Source of the DNA: Bacteroides sp. | GTDB taxonomy: Bacteria; Bacteroidota; Bacteroidia; Bacteroidales; Muribaculaceae | Length of the DNA: 49,138 bases | Direction: 5' to 3' | NCBI GenBank assembly: GCA_014802325.1 | Contig: JAAVCK010000011.1 | Location: 1-49,138, forward strand | In this document: one piece after another, positions 1 to 8,117 of the stretch | Numbering within the stretch: the stretch's first letter is position 1 | How the letters are laid out: the number at the start of each line of letters is the position of its first letter | Translations under genes and position numbers: made by a program | The notes under the pieces: generated by a model | The model's input: the letters and a program-made list of their open reading frames with translations, nothing else | Database searches by the model: none | What the model was told of the DNA's origin: nothing

Positions 1-60
1 GAAGAGTTTATCCGGAACATGAGAAAGAAAAAGAAGAAACAAATCAAACCCCGATTCTGA
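1..60 (+). CDS. C-terminal end of a truncated gene (possibly a relaxase)
   Basis: Frame 1 is open from the first base and ends with TGA at 58-60. It gives 19 residues rich in lysine and arginine (a run of KKKKK, then PRF). The next gene starts 3 bases later, so the two were probably co-transcribed. A basic tail just before a coiled-coil membrane protein is compatible with the end of a mobilization relaxase in a Bacteroidales mobilizable element. This is inference from context only: no catalytic part is in the window. Confidence 0.45.
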   Translation, partial: EEFIRNMRKKKKKQIKPRF

Positions 61-63
61 AAT

Positions 64-813
64 ATGGCAGATTTATACAACACCGTCAAAAAACAAGGCG
101 AGCAGATTGACGACCTGCAGAAGAATGTATCTAACCACACGACACGTATCGAGACTCTCGAAACCCAAGCAAAAGCGATACCACCTCCGGCCCAGCCTAC
201 TCTCCCCAAAGAGATAAAAGTAGAGTTACCGCCTGACATTGCCACCAACAGCCGAATCAGCAGAATGCTTGACGAGAAACTGGCGAAGAATTCGGGAGAC
301 GAGAATCTCAAAAAATTGTTGGAGCAATTGCCTGACTCAATGGCAAAGGGTGTTGCCAACGTACTTACCAACAATCTTGGCGTTAAGGTCAAGGACGTAA
401 TGAAAGACGGCATACGTCATGAGTTCGCCGACGAGCGCAGGGAACTACGCGACATCGTCAGCGACCTACGCTATCGCGTCCAGAATATGATCAACGGTCA
501 GTGGTGGCTGACAATTCCTAAATGGGTATATCTCCTCTTCACCGTTCTTTTTCTCGCAGCAGGAGGTTTCGGCTACGGATGCTTCTATCTCTTGGAGCAG
601 AACAATCGACTAAGAGAAACCGAGTGGCTCTACCGTAGAGAGCGCACACTCTACAAATCCGAAAAAGACCTTCAGCTGCTTATCAATCATGAAAAGGATT
701 TCTTCACCGGGACACTCCAAGAGCAAGACAGCATCAAAGACCTGATACGCTACTGGGAGCATAAAGGAGGTTACGATAAAACCTTCCTCTACTTCGCCCC
801 CACAGAAGACTAA
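64..813 (+). CDS. Coiled-coil protein with one membrane helix, probably from a mobilization module
   Basis: A 249-aa protein of unrecognised family. Residues 1-40 are heptad-like and charged, followed by a proline-rich linker (about 39-57), a helical segment (about 60-140), one clear transmembrane helix at about 152-176, and a charged tail of about 70 residues. There is no signal peptide, so a cytoplasmic N-terminus with a single membrane anchor is likely. The ATG at 64 is 3 bases after the upstream stop, and a strong hairpin terminator follows. I recall similar coiled-coil/TM proteins next to relaxases in Bacteroidales mobile elements, but the role is not established from sequence. Confidence 0.7.
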   Translation: MADLYNTVKKQGEQIDDLQKNVSNHTTRIETLETQAKAIPPPAQPTLPKEIKVELPPDIATNSRISRMLDEKLAKNSGDENLKKLLEQLPDSMAKGVANVLTNNLGVKVKDVMKDGIRHEFADERRELRDIVSDLRYRVQNMINGQWWLTIPKWVYLLFTVLFLAAGGFGYGCFYLLEQNNRLRETEWLYRRERTLYKSEKDLQLLINHEKDFFTGTLQEQDSIKDLIRYWEHKGGYDKTFLYFAPTED

Positions 814-820
814 ACCACAA

Positions 821-854
821 GCCACCGAGAATCACCACCCTCTCGGTGGCTTTT
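821..854 (+). terminator. Rho-independent terminator after the 249-aa membrane protein gene
   Basis: A perfect 10-bp stem (GCCACCGAGA at 821-830, TCTCGGTGGC at 841-850) with a 10-nt loop is followed by TTTT. It closes the upstream module and separates it from the restriction-modification operon. Confidence 0.9.
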
Positions 855-920
855 CGCATCTAATCGCCTCATACTTTTGAGCTAAGCCCGTATTTCATTA
901 TATGCTCTTTAGCATAAATC

Positions 921-952
921 CTTGCCAACCTCAATAATTTTTTGTAATTTTG
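921..952 (+). promoter_or_regulatory. Bacteroidetes-type promoter of the restriction-modification operon
   Basis: A -33-like CTTG at 921-924 and an exact -7 element TAATTTTG at 945-952 are separated by 20 nt, matching the TTTG-N19-21-TAnnTTTG pattern. A small perfect hairpin (TATGCT/AGCATA, 901-916) lies just upstream. The predicted transcript would carry a leader of about 140 nt before the ATG at 1102. Confidence 0.75.
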
Positions 953-1008
953 CATTTACTAAGTAACGATAATCTGAAAATGACCAGCAAGTAAAATAAA
1001 AAGACATA

Positions 1009-1087
1009 CGGCGAGAGCCGAAAACTTTGAGAACTCCCTTGTAGTCGTTACAGGCTTTGGTCAGCCTTCAGATGCTATAAGGGAGTT
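1009..1087 (+). ncRNA. Structured 5' leader RNA upstream of the restriction enzyme gene
   Basis: Two nested or adjacent structures are directly visible. The first is CGGC-GAGA-GCCG (1009-1020), a 4-bp stem closed by a GNRA tetraloop. The second is a 13-bp stem formed by 1032-1044 and 1075-1087 with a single G-U pair; inside it sits a 5-bp hairpin AGGCT/AGCCT (1052-1056 with 1063-1067). The element ends 14 nt before the start codon. It is not followed by a T run, so it does not look like a simple terminator. It could be a translational switch, an attenuator or an independent small RNA. I do not recognise a named family. Confidence 0.6.
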
Positions 1088-1101
1088 TAACATAATTAGT
1101 T

Positions 1102-3666
1102 ATGGGCAAAATTATTGACTATGCTACTGGAAAAGTAATAAATGAATCTCCAGAGGAAGTGTACAGACAACAATTTGAACATATATTAATTGATGACTTA
1201 GGTTATCCTAAGTCACATATTGACATAGAGGTTGTTATTCAACGGGGATCAAAACGTAATGCGGAAGAAGCAGATATTGTTGTATACAAATCGGAAGATA
1301 AGAGTCAGGAAAATGCATTAATAATAATTGAGATCGAAACTCCGAAAAAAACATATGATAAACAAGCTCTATCATATGCCACTGCGACAACAGCACCATA
1401 TTGCGTTTGGTTCGCGGGATTTGACAAATCCTCGAAAGGCCCATTTTACCATTTTCGCGATATGAAGGTAGATCCTACTACTTTCATAGAAATTCAGACT
1501 TTGCCTCGGTATGGTGAGGATATTGATACCATAGGCTTATATCGTAAGGATTCATTAAAACCTGCAAAAGCCTTGAAATTACTTTTTCAGCGCATTCATT
1601 TCAAATTATATGGGGAGGGTCCGATAAAGAGAGAAGAGAATGTGGCGAAAGAGATTATTAAAATTTTATTTTGCAAGATTTTAGACGAGTATTCTCCAGA
1701 GGATTTATGTGAATTTAGAGCAACACCGAGCGAGCAGAGAACCGAACGAGGTCGTGCTAAAGTTGCAGAACGCATAAGAAAATTATACCGTGAATTGCTT
1801 CTTGATCCTGATTTTGGAGAACTTTTTGCTGGTGAAGAATTGCTATACGATGATAAATGGATAACATATATAGTAAGCGAACTCCAGGGTATTATGTTAA
1901 CTCATCCTGATACTAATACAGATGCCTTGGGTGATGCATATGAGATTCTTATACCTTCAAGTTTAAAAGGCGAGAGTGGGCAATTTTTCACTCCTCGTTC
2001 TGTTGTTAGATTTGCTATATCTGTTATTAATCCTAAATATAGGAAAAAAGAATTAATTCTTGATACCGCTTGTGGAAGCGGTGGCTTTCTTACAGTGGCA
2101 CTTGAATCCATCCTTAACCAAATTCGTGCACTTTACCCCAAAAAGAACCGAGATGGTCAAAGGTTGTTATTAAAAGACTATGCTGGAAAGTATATACATG
2201 GACTAGATGTTGAGCCTCTTTTATTTAAGATTGCCAAATCTTATATGGCTATATTAGGTGATGGTAAAACAAATATTTACCAAAACGATTCATTGCAGGC
2301 CATTGAAAAATTTCCTGCGCGTTTTAATGAAAAGATACACCCCGGTACTGTTGACATAATTACCACCAATCCTCCTTTTGGAACAAAAATTGATATCACT
2401 GACAAAGCCGTCCTGTCGTTATACGAGCTTGGTCACAAACTCAACAATGGAATTCCTACTAATGAATTATTAGAGGGACAGGATCCTGATAAGCTTTTTT
2501 TAGAAAGAGATATAACGTTCTTAAAAGAGCCAACGAATGATACCGATGGGGGGAGAATGGTCATTGTTTTACCTAAACAAAACTTATCAGGTGCAGAAGA
2601 GGATAGCGTAGAATTAAGAAAATGGATTCTAAGCAAAGTAGATGTTTATGCGGTTATTGATTTGCCTAGAGAGGCATTCCAACCTCATACGGGAACAAAG
2701 ACCTCACTTCTCTTTTGCCGAAAGGCCAAGAATGTGAATAAAAATACTAATGTTTTTATGGCCGTTTCAGAAGCTGTTGGGCATGACAGACGAGGAAAAA
2801 TTCTTTATAAAAAAGATAATAATGGAGAAGTCCTTTTAGATGAAAATGGGAACAAAGTCATCTGGAATGATTTACCTTTTATTTTAGAACAATTTAGAAA
2901 ATTTGAAAATGGAGAACCCCTTTCATGTAACTGTGGTAAAGATGGTAATCCCAGCTGCTTCATAGTTGAAAAGTCTCAAATACATAATGATCCTTCTCAT
3001 CGTTTAGATGCATGGTACTGGGATCCAGATAAAAATGAATTAGCGAAGAGTTTAATGGATTCAACAAATGATAATATTGTTGAAGTAGTTAATCTCGGAG
3101 ATCTGGTAATTAATCATGGTATTTTTTATCCGGGTAGGCATACTCGTAACTATGTTCCTGAATCATCAGAAAGCGTTAAGTTTTTCTCTGGAACACAAAT
3201 TTTGCAGGTGCGACCATTTGATATAAAGTATCAACCTAGAGATTATAAGCCAGCTAAATCTCATTTTGTAGAAAAAAATTGGATTCTAATCACTCGTTCA
3301 GGAACCACAGGAAGAGTAGTTATCGTAAATGATGATATAGCGGGTAAAATGGTTACAGAACATGTTATTCGCGTCATATGCGATGAATCCCTGATAGACC
3401 CCTACTATGTCTATGCCGTACTAGCTTCTGATAAAATTGGAAGACAGTTATTAAGTAAGGGTATTTATGCATCAGTTGTTGATCATATATCCCCCCAATT
3501 TGTATCCACTATACCTATTCCAAGGCTTGCTCCGGAAAGGGAGAAAAGTATTGCAGATGCTGTTAGACTGGCAGAATCTAAACGTGCCGATGCAAATAGG
3601 TTATTAAATAATAGTATTGATCAAATAGAGAATATTGTTATCACGAACAATAAGTCCCTAGAATAA
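1102..3666 (+). CDS. Single-chain restriction-modification-specificity enzyme (type IIG-like)
   Basis: This 854-aa protein joins three modules. Residues about 18-110 resemble the HsdR N-terminal PD-(D/E)xK nuclease fold, with D58 and E77-I-E79 where the usual motif is E-x-K. Residues about 180-560 are a gamma-class N6-adenine methyltransferase: GQFFTP at 293-298, motif I DTACGSGGF at 321-329, motif IV NPPF at 423-426. Residues about 660-850 look like one HsdS-type target recognition domain (including TRSGTTGRV near 731) followed by a helical, coiled-coil tail. There is no helicase, so it resembles type IIG enzymes rather than type I. It is AT-rich compared with the core genes and heads a probable defence operon, with the next ORF 73 nt away. 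The modification role is secure; cleavage activity is likely but the ExE variant is uncertain. Confidence 0.88.
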   Translation: MGKIIDYATGKVINESPEEVYRQQFEHILIDDLGYPKSHIDIEVVIQRGSKRNAEEADIVVYKSEDKSQENALIIIEIETPKKTYDKQALSYATATTAPYCVWFAGFDKSSKGPFYHFRDMKVDPTTFIEIQTLPRYGEDIDTIGLYRKDSLKPAKALKLLFQRIHFKLYGEGPIKREENVAKEIIKILFCKILDEYSPEDLCEFRATPSEQRTERGRAKVAERIRKLYRELLLDPDFGELFAGEELLYDDKWITYIVSELQGIMLTHPDTNTDALGDAYEILIPSSLKGESGQFFTPRSVVRFAISVINPKYRKKELILDTACGSGGFLTVALESILNQIRALYPKKNRDGQRLLLKDYAGKYIHGLDVEPLLFKIAKSYMAILGDGKTNIYQNDSLQAIEKFPARFNEKIHPGTVDIITTNPPFGTKIDITDKAVLSLYELGHKLNNGIPTNELLEGQDPDKLFLERDITFLKEPTNDTDGGRMVIVLPKQNLSGAEEDSVELRKWILSKVDVYAVIDLPREAFQPHTGTKTSLLFCRKAKNVNKNTNVFMAVSEAVGHDRRGKILYKKDNNGEVLLDENGNKVIWNDLPFILEQFRKFENGEPLSCNCGKDGNPSCFIVEKSQIHNDPSHRLDAWYWDPDKNELAKSLMDSTNDNIVEVVNLGDLVINHGIFYPGRHTRNYVPESSESVKFFSGTQILQVRPFDIKYQPRDYKPAKSHFVEKNWILITRSGTTGRVVIVNDDIAGKMVTEHVIRVICDESLIDPYYVYAVLASDKIGRQLLSKGIYASVVDHISPQFVSTIPIPRLAPEREKSIADAVRLAESKRADANRLLNNSIDQIENIVITNNKSLE

Positions 3667-3739
3667 TAATCTGAATAATCTTCTCACATACCTTTGAGGT
3701 ACTTGATTAATAATATTATGTAATCATATTGAATTAAGT

Positions 3740-6100
3740 ATGTTTGAATCTTTTAAAAAGTTATCAATACAAGGTGGATGCTTCGACAGCGTTACAGAAC
3801 TGGAGCTATTCAAAAAAGATCCAGTTAGCATTATATATGGTCGTAATGGTAGTGGAAAAACGACCATAGCTTATAGCATAGGAGAATTAACAAAAGCGAT
3901 AGACGAACGAAATTCTGATTTTATAATATCTTCCGATACTCCAATATCTGAAGACAAGAAGGACTGCGTGTTTATTTTTAACGAGGATTTTGTTCGTGAA
4001 CAAGTGAGAGTAGAGAAAGACGGTATCAATACTATCGTGATGCTTGGTGAACAAGTTGAGTTAGATGAAAAAATTACTAAACTAAAAGATGATTTACTTA
4101 AATTACAAGACGAATATAAAAAACTAGCGGAAGAAAAGGATAAATACGAAAATGCGAGTCTAAGTGTTTCTCCAAGCTATTACTTTAACCAAATAAGGGA
4201 TGGTTTACGTTCTGATGGTGGATGGGCAGATATTGACCGCGATTTGAAAGGGAATGTTCAGAAGAGTCGTATTAACGATGACGTGGTTAACAGGCTTATG
4301 AGTCTGGAAGAGCCTACTGAAGATTTTGAGACACTGAGAGAAAGAGTAATAACAGATTTGAATTTATATCAAGAGTCGGAAAATGCACAGCCTATTATAT
4401 GGACCAAAATTGAGCCAAAATTGCCTGATAGTTTAGTTGATGTTAGCGAGTTATTAGCAAAACCTTTGGATGCACCGGTATTATCCGATCGTGAGCAACG
4501 ATTAATAAAGTTACTGTCAACGCAATCAAGGTACGCAACAGAAGATGCACAACGGTTATTGGAATCTGATTGGGATATTTGTCCCGTATGCTATCGTGAC
4601 TTAACGAATACTGACAAAAATGAATTAGTACAAATATTAACGCATATATTAAACAAGGAAGCATCTGAATATAAACGTTTGTTACAAGAAGCATTAGATA
4701 TATTTATAAAAATCGATACTGAATTACCCGTCTTTGGGGGTAATCTTAATGATAAAGAACTTAGTAGCGCTCTGATTGCGCGCACAAATATAAACGAAAT
4801 ATTGCAGATTGTGCGCGATAGAATTAATCAGCGAAATAAGAATATCTATCAAGGTATTGAAAAACCGTTTAGTGATGATGAATTAAAAATATATTCCGAT
4901 GCACTTGCGGTATAGATCAATGCTTTACAAACCATCGAGAATTGTGTAACTAAATTCAACGAATCTGTTAAAAAAAGGAATATCCTTTTTAATAATGTTC
5001 GGAAAAACAATGATTTACTAGCAAGAAAACAATTGTCCGCACTTTTTTACGGATACAAACAGGCGTTAGCAAATAGTGACAAGAATCGTAAAGCCCTACT
5101 AGAAAAGGATAAAGAGTGTAAGACTATTCAAGAACAAATTAAGGAATTACAATCGCAGAAAGAACGCACAGACATAGCGTTGAGTTATATTAATCAAGAA
5201 TTACAATATGTCTTTTATAGCAATCGTAAGGTGAAATTAGAGCCTGGTGATGGTTGCTATAAGTTAAAAATTAATGGTAAATCTGTAAAACCCAAGAAGA
5301 TTAGCGTGGGGGAGCGAAACGTGTTAGGCTTATGTTATTTTTTTGCTAAATTATTTGGAGGTAAAACTACATCTAATAAATATGCAACTGAGTATTTGAT
5401 TGTAATTGATGATCCTGTATCAAGCTTCGACTACGGAAACCGTATAGGTGTAATGTCTTTGCTTCGATATCAATTTGGGAATATAATAAGAGGCAATACG
5501 GGTAGTCGCATACTGGTTCTGTCTCACGATTTGCACTCAATTTTTGATCTCGTAAAGATTCGAAATGAAGTAATTGCGGGTAAAAACTCAGATCGCTCAT
5601 TCATGGAGCTTCGGAATAATAAATTGGAAGTTAAATATGTTCGTAATGAATATAAAAAACTGTTAGATAGTGTTTATGCTTACGCAGCAAACTCAGAAAC
5701 AACTGATCCTGACGAAACTTTAGAGATTAGTATTGGTAATATAATGAGACGACTTTTAGAAGCGTTCTCTAGTTTTTGCTATGATGATTCTTTTGAGAAG
5801 ATGCTTCGCAAAGATGACATTTTGTTGAAGATACCGGAAAATAAGCGCATCTATTATGGTAATTTTATGTATCGTCTCACATTGAACACAGAGAGCCATA
5901 TGGAGGAAAGCATATACTCTCTTGATAGCCTCATCTCTTGTATTACAAGAGATGAGAAGGTACAAACAGCAAAAAGTATTTTGCTATTCCTATCATATAT
6001 TAATGATTCTCATCTGAGTGCTTATCTTTCAGAAGAGCAATTGTTAGAAATTGAAAAATGGAAGTCTGAAGAAGATAGTTGGGTATTGACCTCAATATAA
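3740..6100 (+). pseudogene. RloC/PrrC-like ABC ATPase with anticodon-nuclease-like C-terminus, interrupted by one TAG
   Basis: One reading frame runs from the ATG at 3740 to the TAA at 6098-6100, broken only by TAG at 4913-4915. Before the stop (391 aa): Walker A GRNGSGKT at 34-41, coiled coil about 105-140, and zinc-hook motif CPVC at 281-284. After it, in the same frame with no ATG for about 180 codons: coiled coil, ABC signature SVGE, Walker B YLIVIDDPVSSFD, H-loop SHD, then RRLLE and LNTESH, matching the RX3E...H pattern of the PrrC/RloC anticodon nuclease. The full length of 786 codons fits RloC. Such nucleases cut tRNA anticodon loops when restriction is blocked, and PrrC is classically embedded in restriction loci. 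The stop lies in the coiled-coil region and is one base from CAG. Annotators may list two CDS (3740-4915 and 5033-6100); neither half alone has a complete ATPase. Confidence 0.85.
4913..4915 (+). other. In-frame amber codon splitting the RloC-like gene
   Basis: The codon order is GCA CTT GCG GTA TAG ATC AAT GCT, and the frame stays open on both sides. The 39 codons after the TAG up to 5033 encode a coiled-coil-like stretch (INALQTIENC...) that continues the family architecture, so no bases are missing. The codon could be a recent nonsense mutation, a sequencing error, or a readthrough site. Confidence 0.85.
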
Positions 6101-6132
6101 ACATTAACGAATATCTTTTAATTCATAGAAAT

Positions 6133-6981
6133 ATGAAACTTATATATAAAAGTCAAAGTTTTCCCGTTACTATAGAGAATTATATTCCAAGTTCTTTTGA
6201 CTACGATCAATGGGTTATATCGGACGAATATTCTAAAGTCGCTATTGGCAATGAATATAGGATTGTTGTAACTTCTTTGGCTGATATACGAGACCATAAT
6301 GATCTAACTCTTATAGCAGTTCAAACTTCCGCATTTATAGAAAAGCTAACCATGCTTCTGAAGTATGCGGTAGGCATGTCACTAAATTCTCCACATAAGC
6401 AACTAACATATCAGTGTACACGTGGTATTGATATTAGAGAATTACCTAATGGGTGGAGTGCCAACATAGACGAAATAGACTCTTTCTTAATGGAAACTCG
6501 CCCGTCACACATTAGTATAACTGTATTTCCCAATAACGCCAATATGCCAACTTCTGCGTTGCCAGAATTACAAATAGCACTTAACAACTATGATGTACTT
6601 GATGAGGAAATAAAGGATCTGATAGCACTTCATAATAGTGCTGTTGAATCAGATGAACGCTCATGTTTCCTGATTTTGAGTAAAGTTCTTGATATGATAA
6701 ATTTCTTATATCCTCCATCTAAATCTCATCCCCATAATGATAAAAGGATCTCACAATATTTTCCGGAACTTCAGCCTTTTTTCATTGACACAACAATAAG
6801 GAAATTATTTGAAATCGCAAATCAAAGAAAAGAGACGAGACACTACGAAAATCAGAAGACTCGTATTCCCCACAAATCCATTAAAGGACACGAAGCAGAA
6901 CAATTTTTCCAACGTGTTGATGTGCTTGCGTTATCGGTTGTCCGAAACAGGTTAGGATTGCCACCTCTAAACATAATATAG
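6133..6981 (+). CDS. Unknown protein of the defence operon with a HEPN-like RX4H motif
   Basis: The frame is open from a TTG at 6079 that overlaps the upstream gene. The ATG at 6133 is preferred, giving 282 aa and a 32-nt gap after the RloC-like gene. I do not recognise the N-terminal family. Near the C-terminus a helical segment contains R-K-E-T-R-H, which fits RX4-6H of HEPN ribonucleases, and a later helix ends in VVRNRLGL. Soluble, with no signal peptide or TM. Base composition matches the restriction and RloC-like genes, so it was probably acquired with them. It could be a partner, regulator or second effector; the HEPN assignment rests on one short motif and is tentative. Confidence 0.65.
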   Translation: MKLIYKSQSFPVTIENYIPSSFDYDQWVISDEYSKVAIGNEYRIVVTSLADIRDHNDLTLIAVQTSAFIEKLTMLLKYAVGMSLNSPHKQLTYQCTRGIDIRELPNGWSANIDEIDSFLMETRPSHISITVFPNNANMPTSALPELQIALNNYDVLDEEIKDLIALHNSAVESDERSCFLILSKVLDMINFLYPPSKSHPHNDKRISQYFPELQPFFIDTTIRKLFEIANQRKETRHYENQKTRIPHKSIKGHEAEQFFQRVDVLALSVVRNRLGLPPLNII

Positions 6982-7019
6982 TTAAATTTTAGATCAACTT
7001 ATAAACATAGAAAAAGATT

Positions 7020-7361
7020 ATGAATACCAATGATATACGTCCTTTGATAAATCAACTTTCCAAATCAACCTCGAAGGAAGAACAGATAATCATTAAATCC
7101 TTCCTCTCTGGCTCGCATAAAGCAGCGTATGATTATGTAATGGCAATTTTAGATAAGTCTATTTGTGTCTCTAAAATTTCAAGGGATACAATAGACAAGG
7201 CCGTTGAATGTACAAAATTATTTAATGAGGCAATGGCTTTATCTCAGGAGCTAAATGAGGAACAACGAAAAGAAGCGGAATTACGCCGTGAAGAAATTGC
7301 GCAAGACTTCAACGAGCATTGTTATGCGACAATACGCTCTTATGGCATAAAAATTGAATAA
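7020..7361 (+). CDS. Small helical hypothetical protein, last gene of the defence operon
   Basis: A 113-aa protein starting with ATG 38 nt after the previous stop. It is predicted to be almost wholly helical, with a charged heptad-like segment (about 75-100, rich in E, R and Q). No cysteine cluster, TM or signal peptide. Same AT-rich composition as the three genes before it. Family not recognised. Its position at the end of a restriction/RloC-like operon makes an accessory, inhibitor or antitoxin role possible, but nothing in the sequence shows it. Confidence 0.6.
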   Translation: MNTNDIRPLINQLSKSTSKEEQIIIKSFLSGSHKAAYDYVMAILDKSICVSKISRDTIDKAVECTKLFNEAMALSQELNEEQRKEAELRREEIAQDFNEHCYATIRSYGIKIE

Positions 7362-7422
7362 TACATCTGATTTAGGGGGATCTTTCTAACAAAAAGATAT
7401 TAAGGTTGGGAAATAAGCAAGT

Positions 7423-7971
7423 TTAATCTTTTGCAACCGCCCAATATCCGGTTTTGTCGCTTCCTTTACGGGTTATCATACCCAACTGGCGGAGAGCCAT
7501 AGTTGCCCGTTTTGCGGTTTTGTCTGTTATGGATAATTGTTCTGCTATTTCTCGATGAGTTATATTGTGATTCTCTTTAATTAGACTTAGAACCTGTTGC
7601 TGCGTTTCCGTAAGATTTACAGGGACATTTACAGGGACATTTACAGGGACATTTTTACCGACATCGCTATTCCCTGTCTTGCGCTGGATGGCAGATTTGA
7701 GGGGGAAGGTGACGGTAGCGATGGTGCGGTCGCTTTCGATGGTGGGGCGTGTGCCTGTCAATGTCTCCCAGCTTGCGAGTTTGTTCATGCCGTATCCGGC
7801 GTTTTCGGCGATGCCTACGAAGCGGAATAGTTTGGCGATCGTCGGGTTGCGGAGTTTGGAGTATATCTTGCCAAGTATGTCCTTGACAGGCAAAGGGAAT
7901 GCTCCACCGTTCATAAATTCGATATGGTCAGGGAATTGAACACGTATGGGTCTTTGGTAGTCTGCTGGGCG
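7423..7971 (-). pseudogene. C-terminal fragment of an AlbA/HATPase_c_4 transcriptional regulator
   Basis: Read on the minus strand from about 7971, the frame gives RPIRVQFPDHIEF, MNGGAFPLP and then NPTIAKLFRFVGIAENAGYGMNK. This is the typical end of the divergent ATPase domain (HATPase_c_4) found C-terminal to an AlbA_2/Schlafen-like domain. It continues through a NVPV repeat linker into a winged-helix domain (about 100-160 of the 163-aa ORF that starts at 7914). Intact members carry several hundred further N-terminal residues that are absent here. The 5' end abuts a YhcG-like remnant, indicating a deletion. It may still be translated as a 163-aa wHTH protein from the internal ATG at 7914. 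Confidence 0.75.
7619..7654. repeat. Three tandem copies of a 12-bp unit (NVPV linker)
   Basis: ACAGGGACATTT occurs three times without interruption, encoding NVPVNVPVNVPV on the minus strand between the ATPase and winged-helix parts. From memory, such NVP-type linker repeats are common in this regulator family. Being 12 bp, copy-number change would keep frame. Confidence 0.9.
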
Positions 7972-8117
7972 AGGTCACTTTGTAATGCCGGAAGTGTCTT
8001 ACTGAAATTTGTAATGGCTTTTGCTTGACGCTCGTATAAGTCTGTACTGAGAAAATTCAGCAGCATATCACGTCCCCAGCCAGTTTTTTGGGGTGGGGAG
8101 GGGGATGTTGTTGCTTG
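7911..8117 (-). pseudogene. Remnant of a YhcG/DUF1016 PD-(D/E)xK nuclease gene
   Basis: Immediately after the stop of the 160-aa ORF (minus strand) the same frame reads PPQKTGWGRDMLL, then STDLYERQAKAITNF, then LPALQSDLAQQTTKDPYVF, and stops at 7911-7913. These phrases match the region before the PD-(D/E)xK domain in DUF1016/YhcG proteins (LYERQ, LP..QSDLA, KDPYxF). The start and the whole catalytic half are missing. The match dies where the regulator fragment begins, so a deletion joined the two genes near 7940. Confidence 0.65.

Noticed and set aside
5033..6100. A separate second gene starting at TTG 5033
   Set aside because: The frame is continuous with the upstream ORF on both sides of one TAG, the protein would lack Walker A, and no ATG exists near. 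One interrupted gene explains the data better.
6079..6132. TTG start at 6079 for the HEPN-like gene
   Set aside because: It would overlap the end of the RloC-like frame, and the extra residues are not domain-like; ATG at 6133 gives normal spacing.
7619..7654. CRISPR-like repeats
   Set aside because: Three contiguous 12-bp units with no spacers inside a coding linker; no CRISPR array was seen anywhere in the window.
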